Below, piece after piece: positions 16,462-24,510 of a stretch of 49,365 bases of DNA. Origin of the DNA: Dehalococcoidia bacterium. GTDB lineage: Bacteria > Chloroflexota > Dehalococcoidia > Tepidiformales > Tepidiformaceae. The notes under the pieces are model-generated. The model saw nothing but the letters and a program-made list of their open reading frames with translations. It searched no databases and was not told the DNA's origin. Location of the stretch: positions 1 to 49,365 of the forward strand of contig SKSF01000058.1 in NCBI GenBank assembly GCA_007118095.1, in the 5' to 3' direction. The translations under genes and the position numbers were made by a program. The stretch's first letter is position 1, and every line of letters starts with the position of its first letter.

Positions 16462-18521
16462 GCGTGGGCCGCTTCTGCGACTTTCTTCTGCTCCTCGATG
16501 ATCTTCTGTGCCAGGTGCGACGGCACTTCCCCGTAGTGGTCAAACTCCAGCTCGAATCCGCCTCGCCCCTGCGTCAGTGAGCGAAGGTCTGACGCGTATC
16601 GCTGCACCTCGGCCTGTGGCACCTCCGCCTCCACTAGGCTGAACTGCCCGTTCGGGTTGATACCGAGGATGCGCGCGCGCTTCGTGTTCAGGTCACTCAC
16701 CACGTCGCCGGCAAACTCCTCCGGCGTCGTCACCCGGATCGTCACGACGGGCTCCAGGATCACGCCATCGGCCTTCTGCACAGCCTCCTTGAGCGCCTGT
16801 GCCGCTGCCAGCTTGAACGACATCTCGTTCGAATCCACCGGGTGATGCTTCCCGTCGTAGAGCACCACCTCGCAGTCCGTCAGCTCGCATCCCGACACGA
16901 GGATGCCTTCGTGCGCGGCTTCATGGACGCCCTTTTCCACCGCCGGGATGAATTCCTTCGGGACGGCGCCACCGACCACGCGCTGGCTGAACGAAAGGCC
17001 CGACCCGCGCGGCGCGGGATTGATTTCGATCGCCACCCGTGCGTACTGCCCGTGGCCGCCGGTCTGTTTCTTATGCGTGAAATCGGCCTGCGCCGGCTTC
17101 GCGATAGTCTCTAGGTACGCCACACGCGGCAGCGAAAGCTCTACATCTACGTTGAACTTCCGCTTGAGCCGCTCCGTCGCGACATCCAGGTGTGCTTCGC
17201 CCATCCCCGCGAGGATCGTCTCGTTTGTCCGCGGGTCACGCAGCAGCCGAAGTCCAGGGTCTTCCTCGGCAATCCGCTGCAGGCTCGGCCCCAGCTTGTC
17301 CACCGACCCCTTCGACGTCGGGTGCACCGCCATCTGGTACACGGGGTTTGGGTACTCCACCGTCGGCAGGGTGAATTGCTGTTCCTTGGTCGCCAGCGTG
17401 TCCCCCGTCACCGTGTGGGCGAGCTTTGCCACCACGCCGATATCCCCGGCCTTCAGCTCGCTGACGTTGAACTGTTCTTTGCCCCGGAGCACATGTAGCG
17501 TGCCGATACGCTCGTCGGCGCTCTGGTTCACGTTCCACACATGGGAGTCCGACTTGAGCGCACCGCTCACCACACGCAAGTATGTTTGCTTGCCAACGAA
17601 CTGATCCGCCGCTGTCTTGAACGCGAGCACCGCCAGGGGCCCGTCCGGATTGGCGGGCAATTCCACCTCACCCGACCGTGCGGGCGCGCGGTCCAGCGGC
17701 GAAGGCCCGCTACCTGCGATGTTGTGCAGGAGCTGCCGCACCCCCATCGTGCGCATCGCGGATGTGCAAACCACGGGCGTAATCAGCCCCTCGTCCAGGC
17801 TCAGGTGCAACACTTGCCGGAGTTCCTCTTCCGTCAGCTCCTGGTCATCGAAGAACTTCTCCATCAGCTCGTCATCCGTTTCGACGATTGTTTCGATGAG
17901 CTGGTTCTGGAGCTCCTTTGCCTGGTCGAGCAGGTTCGCGGGGACGTCTGTCTCGGTCCCATCGCTGGTCGTGTATGCCGTCATATGCAGCAAGTCCACG
18001 ACACCGTTGAACTCATCCCCCGAGCCGATCGGAAGCTGCAGCGGCGCGACCTTCGTGCCCCACTTCTCCTGCAACGCCGAGAGCACCGCATGAAAGTCCG
18101 CATTCTCCCGGTCCATCCGGTTGATGCAGAACATACGCGGCAGGCTCGCCCGCTCCGCGATCGACCACGAACGGTCCGTCCCGACTTCGAGCCCGGACGA
18201 CGCATCGACCACGATCAGCGCCATGTCCGCCGCCTGCGCGCCGCTGATCACCTCGGCAACAAAGTCCGCATACCCCGGCGTGTCGATCAGGTTGATCTTC
18301 TTCCCGGCCCACTCGGTCGCGGCTAGCGAGACATTGATGCTGAACTTGCGGCGGTGCTCGTCCTCGTCGTAATCGCACACCGTGTTGCCGTCTTCCACAT
18401 TCCCCATCCGCGTGATGGCGCCAGAAACGTAGAGCGCCGCCTCGGTCAGCGACGTCTTCCCGACGCTTCCATGTCCCATCACAACAACGTTCCGGATGTC
18501 TTCCGTGGCATACACATTCAT
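16455..18521 (-). CDS. Elongation factor G-like GTPase (EF-G2 type)
   Basis: A 688-residue translational GTPase with all five EF-G domains. GHGSVGKT (G1) is at 16-23, DTPGY is G3, and NRMD replaces the usual NKMD of G4. The effector region reads HRRKFSINVS in place of RGITI of canonical EF-G, which marks the FusA2/EF-G-like paralogue group rather than the housekeeping factor. Its exact role (ribosome rescue, recycling or stress translation) is not settled for the group. The upstream GTG at 18539 overlaps the ribosome-binding site, so ATG 18521 with GAGGG about nine bases before it is used. The C-terminus ends in an odd HAH. Confidence 0.92.
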   Translation of the reverse strand: MNVYATEDIRNVVVMGHGSVGKTSLTEAALYVSGAITRMGNVEDGNTVCDYDEDEHRRKFSINVSLAATEWAGKKINLIDTPGYADFVAEVISGAQAADMALIVVDASSGLEVGTDRSWSIAERASLPRMFCINRMDRENADFHAVLSALQEKWGTKVAPLQLPIGSGDEFNGVVDLLHMTAYTTSDGTETDVPANLLDQAKELQNQLIETIVETDDELMEKFFDDQELTEEELRQVLHLSLDEGLITPVVCTSAMRTMGVRQLLHNIAGSGPSPLDRAPARSGEVELPANPDGPLAVLAFKTAADQFVGKQTYLRVVSGALKSDSHVWNVNQSADERIGTLHVLRGKEQFNVSELKAGDIGVVAKLAHTVTGDTLATKEQQFTLPTVEYPNPVYQMAVHPTSKGSVDKLGPSLQRIAEEDPGLRLLRDPRTNETILAGMGEAHLDVATERLKRKFNVDVELSLPRVAYLETIAKPAQADFTHKKQTGGHGQYARVAIEINPAPRGSGLSFSQRVVGGAVPKEFIPAVEKGVHEAAHEGILVSGCELTDCEVVLYDGKHHPVDSNEMSFKLAAAQALKEAVQKADGVILEPVVTIRVTTPEEFAGDVVSDLNTKRARILGINPNGQFSLVEAEVPQAEVQRYASDLRSLTQGRGGFELEFDHYGEVPSHLAQKIIEEQKKVAEAAHAH

Positions 18522-18732
18522 AGGAGTGAACCCCCTCACGCGATAGACGACACTGGTAGGAGTGCGGCATTCTACCGCGCTCCGAGATCGCCTCTCAACA
18601 CAGGATCGGAAGAACCCCTTTTCACTTTGGCGTCAGCGGTTGTCCAGTTCACCTCGAATCCCCCTCATTCCCGCGTGCCACTCCACCACAAAACAGATAG
18701 ACTCGGATGGCATTTCGCACGGATGTTCGCCC

Positions 18733-21474
18733 TTGCCTGGTACTTTCGTCGCCATCGATATCGAAACCACCGGCCTCGACCCGGACCGTGACACCGTCAC
18801 CGAAGTCGCGCTCGCTCGGTTCGACGACCACGGCCGCGAACTCGAGTCCTTTTCATCCTTCGTCAACCCCGGCAGGGATATCCCGCAGTTCGTCCAGCAG
18901 CTCACCGGCGTCAGCAACGACGACGTCCGCAAGGCGCCGGCCCTCTTCGACCTCGCCCCAAAACTGCTCGAATTCGCCGGGGACGACCCTGTGATCGGAC
19001 ATAACGTACAGTTCGACCTCGGCTACCTCCGCCGTGCTGGCATCAAGTTCCCCGGTATTGCCCTCGATACCGCCGAGTTCTCACGGCTCGTTCTCCCGAT
19101 GCAGCGGTCTCGGAACTTACCCGACCTCGCCTGTGAACTCGGGGTCACGCTCGAAGCCCACCACCGCGCCCTCAACGACGCCCGCGGCGCCGGCCTTGTC
19201 TTCTTCGCGCTGCGTGACCGCCTCCGCGGCCTCCCGGACACTCAGCGCCACCAGCTCGCACGCCTCATTTCCCTCCACGACCCCGCGCTCGCCGCCATCA
19301 TCGGCGACCCCGGCGCATCGGAGGGGACGAGCACAAAGCCCGCGGTCCGTTCGGCCCCGCAACTGCCGCGCCTCGAACCGCGCGATCCGCCAGCCCACGT
19401 CTCGCAGGACGCACTGGACTCCGTCTTTGCCTCTGCCGAAGCGGTCCTCGAGGGATTCGAACATCGCCCCCAGCAGCGCGACATGGCCGAATCCGTCCGC
19501 GACGCCGTAAACGAGGACCGCCACATCCTCGTGGAAGCTGGCACCGGCGTCGGCAAGTCGCTCGCATACCTCCTCCCCGCCGCGCTCCACGCCGTCAAGA
19601 ACGATCGCCGCGTCGTCGTCTCCACAAACACCATCTCTCTGCAGGAACAGCTCCTTTCAAAGGACATCCCGGCGGTGCGCGACATCCTCCTCCGCTCCGG
19701 CGTCATCGAAGACGGCGAAGACTTTCGCGCCGTGCAGCTCAAGGGTCGCGCCAACTACCTCTGTCTCCAGCGCTGGGTTGCCAGCTACGGCCAGGGCATG
19801 GCCGACCCCGACTTCGCGCGCCTCGCCGCCTCCATGCTGCTCTGGCTCCCCGAAACCGAAACCGGCGACCGCTCCGAGCTCGGCCTCGACCAAACCGACT
19901 GGCTCACCTGGCAGCGCGTCTCCGCGCAGGATGCCGACTGCCTCTCGCGCCAAAACACCTACGTGCGGCAGGGGACGTGCTTCCTTCAGCGCTCACGCCG
20001 CGCCGCCGAATCTGCCCACATCATCGTCGTCAACCATGCCCTGCTCCTCGCGGATCTCGCGAGCGGCGGCAACGCCATCCCGGCGTTCGACACCCTCGTC
20101 ATCGACGAAGCGCACAACCTCGAAGGCGTCGCCACCCAGCAGTTCGGCGCATCCGTCAGCCGCCGCATGCTCGCCGAGGCCCTCGATGCCGTCCATCGCC
20201 CGGCCACCCGCGACCAGCGCCCCGGCGGCGTCGTCGAAATGCTCAAGGCACACGAATCCGGCGCGGGGGTCCACCAGGCAGGCGTCGCACTCGAACAGGC
20301 CGTCGGCCGCGCCCGGGAACAGCTCGCCCCGTTCTTCGAAGCCTTGGCGCCGCTCCTGCCGCGCAAAGGTGATGACGACCGGGTGCTTGTCACGCCGGAC
20401 ATCCGCACTGCGGACCAGTGGGCGGCCGCAGAAAACCGCGCTCCCCGCTTCGACGAAGCCCTTCGCGCGGTGTATTCCGGCGCTACCTACGCCGCGCGCC
20501 TGCTCGCGTCACAGGCCGACGACGAATCGCCCGACGCCCTGGCCGGCGAAGTCGAATCGGCGGCCCGTCGGGTTGAGGAACTTCGCGACCGCGTTTTGTA
20601 CCTCCTCCAGGCAGGCGGTGATGACACCATTGTCTGGCTGGGCCGCGAACGCGACGGCACCGCCTCTCTCAACAGCGCCCCGCTCGATGTCGGCCCGTCG
20701 CTCCGTGAGCAGCTCTTCGACCACTGCAAGACGCTCATCGCGACCAGTGCCACGCTCGCCACCGGCCGCGACGCACGCTACGCTGCGAACCGCCTCGGCC
20801 TCCATGACGCAGAATTCGTCCAGCTCGGCTCCCCGTTCGATTACGAAAGCTCAACGCTCATGGCCGCCATAACTGACGTCCCTGACCCGGGCCAGCGCGA
20901 CTACATCCCCGCCATCGCCGAAGCAATTGCCGAGCTCGTCCGCGCTTCCGAAGGCCGCGCCCTGGCGCTGTTCACCTCCCACGCCGCCCTCCGCCAGGTT
21001 GCCGATATCCTCCGCGGCCTGCTGGAACACGACGGCATCGCCGTCCTGGCCCAGGGCATCGACGGCAGCCCGCCCCGGCTCATCAGCAACCTCATGGAAC
21101 AGCCGCGCACCGTCGTCCTGGGCACCGCCAGCTTCTGGGAAGGCATCGACGTCAAAGGCGAAGCCCTCTCGCTCCTCATCATTGGCCGCCTCCCCTTCGC
21201 CGTTCCCTCCGACCCCGTCTACCAGGCCCGCTCCGGCCAGTACGCCAGCCCCTTCATGGAATACGCGCTCCCCTCGGCTATTCTGCGCTTCCGCCAGGGC
21301 TTCGGCCGCCTCATCCGAGACCAGGCCGACCGCGGCGTCGTGGCCGTCCTCGACAAGCGCGTCTTCAGCAAGAACTATGGCCGCGCCTTCATCGAATCCG
21401 TCCCGAAATGCACCATGCTCAAAGCTGACGCCGCTACCGTCGCCGAGCATACCCGCGACTGGCTCGCGCCATGA
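18733..21474 (+). CDS. DinG-family helicase with N-terminal DEDDh exonuclease domain
   Basis: A 913-residue protein. The N-terminal 3'-5' exonuclease domain has FVAIDIETTGLD (acidic pair D9, E11) and HRALNDAR (about 144-151) with the conserved His and Asp. The superfamily 2 helicase follows: Walker A AGTGVGKS at 270-277, DEAH at 458-461 and ATSATLATG, with C-terminal motifs GTASFWEGID and QGFGRLIRD. Family members unwind DNA or degrade nucleic acid, in repair. The frame is open back to 18562, but residues before this TTG look unrelated to the domain, so TTG at 18733 is preferred. The start remains uncertain. The conserved Fe-S cysteines of true DinG were not assigned. Confidence 0.88.
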   Translation: MPGTFVAIDIETTGLDPDRDTVTEVALARFDDHGRELESFSSFVNPGRDIPQFVQQLTGVSNDDVRKAPALFDLAPKLLEFAGDDPVIGHNVQFDLGYLRRAGIKFPGIALDTAEFSRLVLPMQRSRNLPDLACELGVTLEAHHRALNDARGAGLVFFALRDRLRGLPDTQRHQLARLISLHDPALAAIIGDPGASEGTSTKPAVRSAPQLPRLEPRDPPAHVSQDALDSVFASAEAVLEGFEHRPQQRDMAESVRDAVNEDRHILVEAGTGVGKSLAYLLPAALHAVKNDRRVVVSTNTISLQEQLLSKDIPAVRDILLRSGVIEDGEDFRAVQLKGRANYLCLQRWVASYGQGMADPDFARLAASMLLWLPETETGDRSELGLDQTDWLTWQRVSAQDADCLSRQNTYVRQGTCFLQRSRRAAESAHIIVVNHALLLADLASGGNAIPAFDTLVIDEAHNLEGVATQQFGASVSRRMLAEALDAVHRPATRDQRPGGVVEMLKAHESGAGVHQAGVALEQAVGRAREQLAPFFEALAPLLPRKGDDDRVLVTPDIRTADQWAAAENRAPRFDEALRAVYSGATYAARLLASQADDESPDALAGEVESAARRVEELRDRVLYLLQAGGDDTIVWLGRERDGTASLNSAPLDVGPSLREQLFDHCKTLIATSATLATGRDARYAANRLGLHDAEFVQLGSPFDYESSTLMAAITDVPDPGQRDYIPAIAEAIAELVRASEGRALALFTSHAALRQVADILRGLLEHDGIAVLAQGIDGSPPRLISNLMEQPRTVVLGTASFWEGIDVKGEALSLLIIGRLPFAVPSDPVYQARSGQYASPFMEYALPSAILRFRQGFGRLIRDQADRGVVAVLDKRVFSKNYGRAFIESVPKCTMLKADAATVAEHTRDWLAP

Positions 21475-21857
21475 CCGGCGCCTTCCCCTTCAACCTCCCC
21501 CTCCGCGGACCCCGGTTCACCGTCGAACGCGGCAGCGGCACAGCCCTCGAAATCCGCCGGCACGACGATGGCGAGACAGTCGGAACTATCGAGGTCGACA
21601 TGTCCGGTAGGACACTCCACATCGAATCACTCTGCGTCGAAAAACCGCACCGCGGATACGGCGCTGGCTCCGAAGCCGCCCGCCTCCTCGGAGACGCCGC
21701 GGCGTCCCTTCACGTCACCGCCTGGGCGCCCCCAGACCTCGGACTCGCCGTTTACTTCTGGTTCCGCATGGGCTTTCATCCAGTCCCCGGCGAAGGCCCC
21801 AACGCTGGTCTCCTCTTCGAACGCAGCCCGCTCACAGCTCGTACGGCACCCGGATAG
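21471..21857 (+). CDS. GNAT-family acetyltransferase-like protein
   Basis: A 128-residue protein with a shortened GNAT fold. HIESLCVEKPHRGYGAGSEA contains the acetyl-CoA-binding R/Q-x-x-G-x-G/A loop (HRGYGAG, about 57-63). YFWFRMGFHPV near 97-107 is the C-terminal YxxxGF element. The substrate is unknown. The ATG overlaps the helicase stop (ATGA), so it is coupled. Its 3' end overlaps the convergent vapC by 26 bp. Confidence 0.75.
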   Translation: MTGAFPFNLPLRGPRFTVERGSGTALEIRRHDDGETVGTIEVDMSGRTLHIESLCVEKPHRGYGAGSEAARLLGDAAASLHVTAWAPPDLGLAVYFWFRMGFHPVPGEGPNAGLLFERSPLTARTAPG

Positions 21858-22200
21858 TCGGGTCATCCCGGTCGAAATCCTTCGTGTTCCGCGTCACCAG
21901 CGTGCAACCATGCACCAGCGCTGTCGCTTGAATGACAGCATCCGGCAGCTTACGTCGCCGCTGTCGGCGAATTGCTGCAGTCTGTTCCGCGATGGCCGTC
22001 GTGAGTGGGAAGACCTCCAGGTTACCAAGCAGGGCACGTGCCTGTGCCTCTTCGTTCGCCGTATGCGCTCCCGCCAGCATCTCGATCTGGGTCAAAATGC
22101 TTATCGCTGGCCTCTCACTTCCGAAGAGTGCGTCTCGCGCCTCCGCGACACCGTTCAGGAAGTCGAGGACGATATTGCTGTCAAAGACCTCTTCCGTCAC
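21832..22200 (-). CDS. VapC-like PIN-domain toxin
   Basis: A 122-residue PIN ribonuclease. Metal-binding acids are D7 (VFDSN), E40 (TQIEML), D87 (LPDAVIQA) and D108 (TKDFD), the expected four positions. VapC toxins cleave tRNA or rRNA when released from their antitoxin. The start GTG at 22200 overlaps the antitoxin stop TGA as GTGA, which outweighs the GTG at 22209. Confidence 0.88.
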   Translation of the reverse strand: MTEEVFDSNIVLDFLNGVAEARDALFGSERPAISILTQIEMLAGAHTANEEAQARALLGNLEVFPLTTAIAEQTAAIRRQRRRKLPDAVIQATALVHGCTLVTRNTKDFDRDDPTIRVPYEL

Positions 22201-22436
22201 CGCTCCCACTCGCTCCGGATCTCATCAAGGTAAGTGTCGGTGTCGATACCCTTCTTCGCCCACGCGCCGAATGCTGAATCCATCGCACGTCGGGCCGCTT
22301 CCCGATCCCCTTCGGCCTTGTCCACGTACTGGTCCACCGCCCGCCGCACAGCCTCCGCACGCGAAATGCCCTCCCGCGCGCAAATCGCCTTCAGCGCCGC
22401 GACTTGCTCATCCGTCAGTTCGATAATCGTCCGCAC
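22197..22436 (-). CDS. VapB-like ribbon-helix-helix antitoxin
   Basis: A 79-residue protein. The N-terminal RHH DNA-binding part is MRTIIELTDEQVAALK with a following GISRAEAVRRAVDQYV helix. The C-terminal half is the toxin-neutralising arm. It starts with GTG at 22436, immediately beside a palindromic operator, and precedes vapC with a 4-bp overlap. RHH antitoxins repress their own promoters, and the operator fits that. The pairing with the PIN gene is strong evidence for the assignment. Confidence 0.85.
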   Translation of the reverse strand: MRTIIELTDEQVAALKAICAREGISRAEAVRRAVDQYVDKAEGDREAARRAMDSAFGAWAKKGIDTDTYLDEIRSEWER

Positions 22437-22468
22437 GATGACGTCATCATATCACGTCATCATGACGT
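22437..22468 (-). promoter_or_regulatory. VapBC operator with two palindromes and candidate -10 box
   Basis: GATGACGTCATC (22437-22448) is a perfect 12-bp palindrome touching the GTG start. ACGTCAT-C-ATGACGT (22454-22468) is a perfect 15-bp odd-centred palindrome. Both use the same ATGACGT half-site, as expected for RHH dimers binding in tandem. TATGAT on the minus strand (22449-22454) could be the -10 box, which would make the mRNA nearly leaderless. No good -35 is visible. Confidence 0.6.
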
Positions 22469-22542
22469 CCCGGTGTCACAGGCCCCTGTAGGACCCGGCG
22501 GCCATCTCATACCATGCGCAAAATACATTCGGAGCGCGAAAT

Positions 22543-23109
22543 ATGGACGACGCCCTCAGGACGAAAAACGCAATCCTCCAGCGCAACAGGGACGCTGCCG
22601 CCCGCGTCGACCGCGCGATCAACGCCCTCTCCGATGAGCAGATGCTCGCAGTGTCGCCCGGCGGCGGCTGGTCGCCTCGCGACATCGTCGCGCACATGGG
22701 TGGCGACCTCCGCTGGTTCGCCGAGCAGCTTGAAGCGCTGCGCGACGGCCGCGAACCCTCCACGATCCGCGCTTTCGGCACGGAAGACCTCCCCACCGGC
22801 GGCCATGATATGTCCACACAGGACGGCCGGAACGCTGCCCAGCACGAGCTGCTGAGCACGCTCTCGCTCAACGAGGTCCGGCAGCGCTGGGACGACTACC
22901 GCGCCCGTGTCGATGAGCTCATCCGCGAACTCCCACCGGATTCGCTTGAGGTCTCGCACACCATCGCGCCCGTCGGCGAACCCGGCCAGGTCCGCCCCGC
23001 CGAATCTGGCGAGCAAGGATGGCCCCTCTGGCGCTGGATCGCAGGCATCACCTGGTACCATTTCGAAGACCACGCCGGCGACCTGGAAGCGGCCGCCAAT
23101 CGCGGCTGA
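22543..23109 (+). CDS. DinB-fold protein (DinB/maleylpyruvate isomerase-like)
   Basis: A 188-residue four-helix-bundle protein. GWSPRDIVAHMGGD (about 43-56) and WYHFEDHAGDL (about 173-183) supply the histidines that usually form the DinB metal site. Related proteins are thiol-dependent transferases or damage-induced proteins. The specific reaction is unknown. It stands alone between vapB and the icd terminator. Confidence 0.82.
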   Translation: MDDALRTKNAILQRNRDAAARVDRAINALSDEQMLAVSPGGGWSPRDIVAHMGGDLRWFAEQLEALRDGREPSTIRAFGTEDLPTGGHDMSTQDGRNAAQHELLSTLSLNEVRQRWDDYRARVDELIRELPPDSLEVSHTIAPVGEPGQVRPAESGEQGWPLWRWIAGITWYHFEDHAGDLEAAANRG

Positions 23110-23123
23110 CGAAAAACGAAAGA

Positions 23124-23143
23124 GCGCCGGGATTACCCGGCGC
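23124..23143 (-). terminator. Rho-independent terminator of icd
   Basis: GCGCCGGG (23124-23131) and CCCGGCGC (23136-23143) flank an ATTA loop. On the minus strand the stem is followed by TCTTTCGTTTTTC, a good U-tract, 28 bp past the icd stop. The DinB gene (plus) ends 14 bp before it and may share it. Confidence 0.8.
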
Positions 23144-23171
23144 CCTTGGCCTTAAGCGGCTACTTGTCGGA

Positions 23172-24392
23172 CTACCAGCCCTTCATCTTCTCCTGCAGCC
23201 GCCGGTCAATCGCCGCGAGGAAGTCCTCCGTCGTCAGGAACTCCTGCTCGCCTGGCACGGACATCGCGAGGTCCTTCGTCATCTCGCCGCCTTCTACGGC
23301 CTCGACGCACACCTCTTCCAGGTACTTCGCGAAGCGCTCCACGTCCGGCGTGCCATCGATCTTGCCGCGGTGCTCCAGCCCCCGTGTCCACGCAAAGATG
23401 GACGCGATCGGGTTCGTCGAGGTCTTCTCGCCGCGCTGGTGCTGCCGGAAGTGCCGCGTCACCGTCCCGTGCGCCGCTTCTGCTTCCACGGTCTTGCCGT
23501 CCGGCGACATCAGCACCGAGGTCATCATCCCGAGCGAACCGAAGCCCTGCGCCACGGTGTCCGACTGCACGTCACCGTCATAGTTCTTGCAGGCCCAGAC
23601 GATGCCGCCTTCCCACTTCAGCACCTGCGCCACCATGTCATCGATAAGCCGGTGCTCGTACGTGATACCCGCCTTCTCGAACTGCTCCTTGAACTCGCTC
23701 TCGTACACCTCCGCGAAGATGTCCCGGAACCGGCCGTCGTAGGCCTTCAGGATGGTGTTCTTCGTCGAGAGGTAGACGGGCCAGCCGCGGTTCAGGCCGT
23801 ACAGCATTGAGGCGCGCGCAAAGTCCCGGATGGACTCGTCGTAGTTGTACATGCCCATCGCAACGCCGCCGTTCGGGAAGTGGGCCACCTCACGGTGGAT
23901 TGGCTCGCCGCCGCCGTCGGGCGTGTACGTGATGGTCACGGTCCCTGGCCCGGGCACCACGAAGTCCTGCGCCTTGTACTGGTCGCCGTGCGCGTGGCGG
24001 CCAATCACGATCGGCTTCTTCCAGCTCGGTACGAGCCGGGGGATGTTCGAACACACGATCGGCTCACGGAAGACCACGCCGCCCAGGATGTTGCGGATCG
24101 TCCCGTTCGGCGAACGCCACATCTGCTTCAGCTTGAACTCTTCCACCCGGTCTTCATCAGGCGTGATGGTCGCGCACTTCACGCCCACTCCGTGCTTGTT
24201 GATCGCGTTCGCCGCATCCACGGTCACCTGGTCGTCCGTCGCGTCCCGGTTCTCAATGCCCAGGTCGTAGTACTCGAGCTCGATGTCCAGGTACGGGAGG
24301 ATCAGCTTCTCCTTGATGAAGTGCCAGATGATCCGCGTCATTTCATCGCCGTCGAGCTCGACGACGGGATTCGCAACCTTGATTTTCTCCAT
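23172..24392 (-). CDS. icd: NADP-dependent isocitrate dehydrogenase (eukaryote-like type)
   Basis: A 406-residue TCA-cycle enzyme giving 2-oxoglutarate, CO2 and NADPH. It starts with [28 protein letters not shown] (about 94-101) is the isocitrate-binding S-x-N-x-x-R segment. [15 protein letters not shown] and the cofactor region [12 protein letters not shown] follow. The sequence belongs to the homodimeric subfamily II shared with eukaryotic cytosolic enzymes, not the E. coli type. It is 118 bp downstream of acnA on the same strand, the next step of the same pathway. Confidence 0.93.
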   Translation of the reverse strand: MEKIKVANPVVELDGDEMTRIIWHFIKEKLILPYLDIELEYYDLGIENRDATDDQVTVDAANAINKHGVGVKCATITPDEDRVEEFKLKQMWRSPNGTIRNILGGVVFREPIVCSNIPRLVPSWKKPIVIGRHAHGDQYKAQDFVVPGPGTVTITYTPDGGGEPIHREVAHFPNGGVAMGMYNYDESIRDFARASMLYGLNRGWPVYLSTKNTILKAYDGRFRDIFAEVYESEFKEQFEKAGITYEHRLIDDMVAQVLKWEGGIVWACKNYDGDVQSDTVAQGFGSLGMMTSVLMSPDGKTVEAEAAHGTVTRHFRQHQRGEKTSTNPIASIFAWTRGLEHRGKIDGTPDVERFAKYLEEVCVEAVEGGEMTKDLAMSVPGEQEFLTTEDFLAAIDRRLQEKMKGW

Positions 24393-24458
24393 GTGAACGC
24401 TCTGCCTTTCTGCTCAAATCCCTGTAACCGCAGGGGTCTTGCCGGTGATGGTGACCCG

Positions 24459-24490
24459 CCCGCCGCGCACATCCCGGCATGCGCGGCGGG
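24459..24490 (-). terminator. Hairpin between acnA and icd
   Basis: CCCGCCGCGCA (24459-24469) and TGCGCGGCGGG (24480-24490) form a perfect 11-bp stem with a 10-nt loop, 20 bp after the acnA stop. It lacks a U-tract, so it could lower icd readthrough, protect the mRNA end, or terminate. Confidence 0.45.
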
Positions 24491-24510
24491 CCTTCGGTCG
24501 AACTTCCTGG

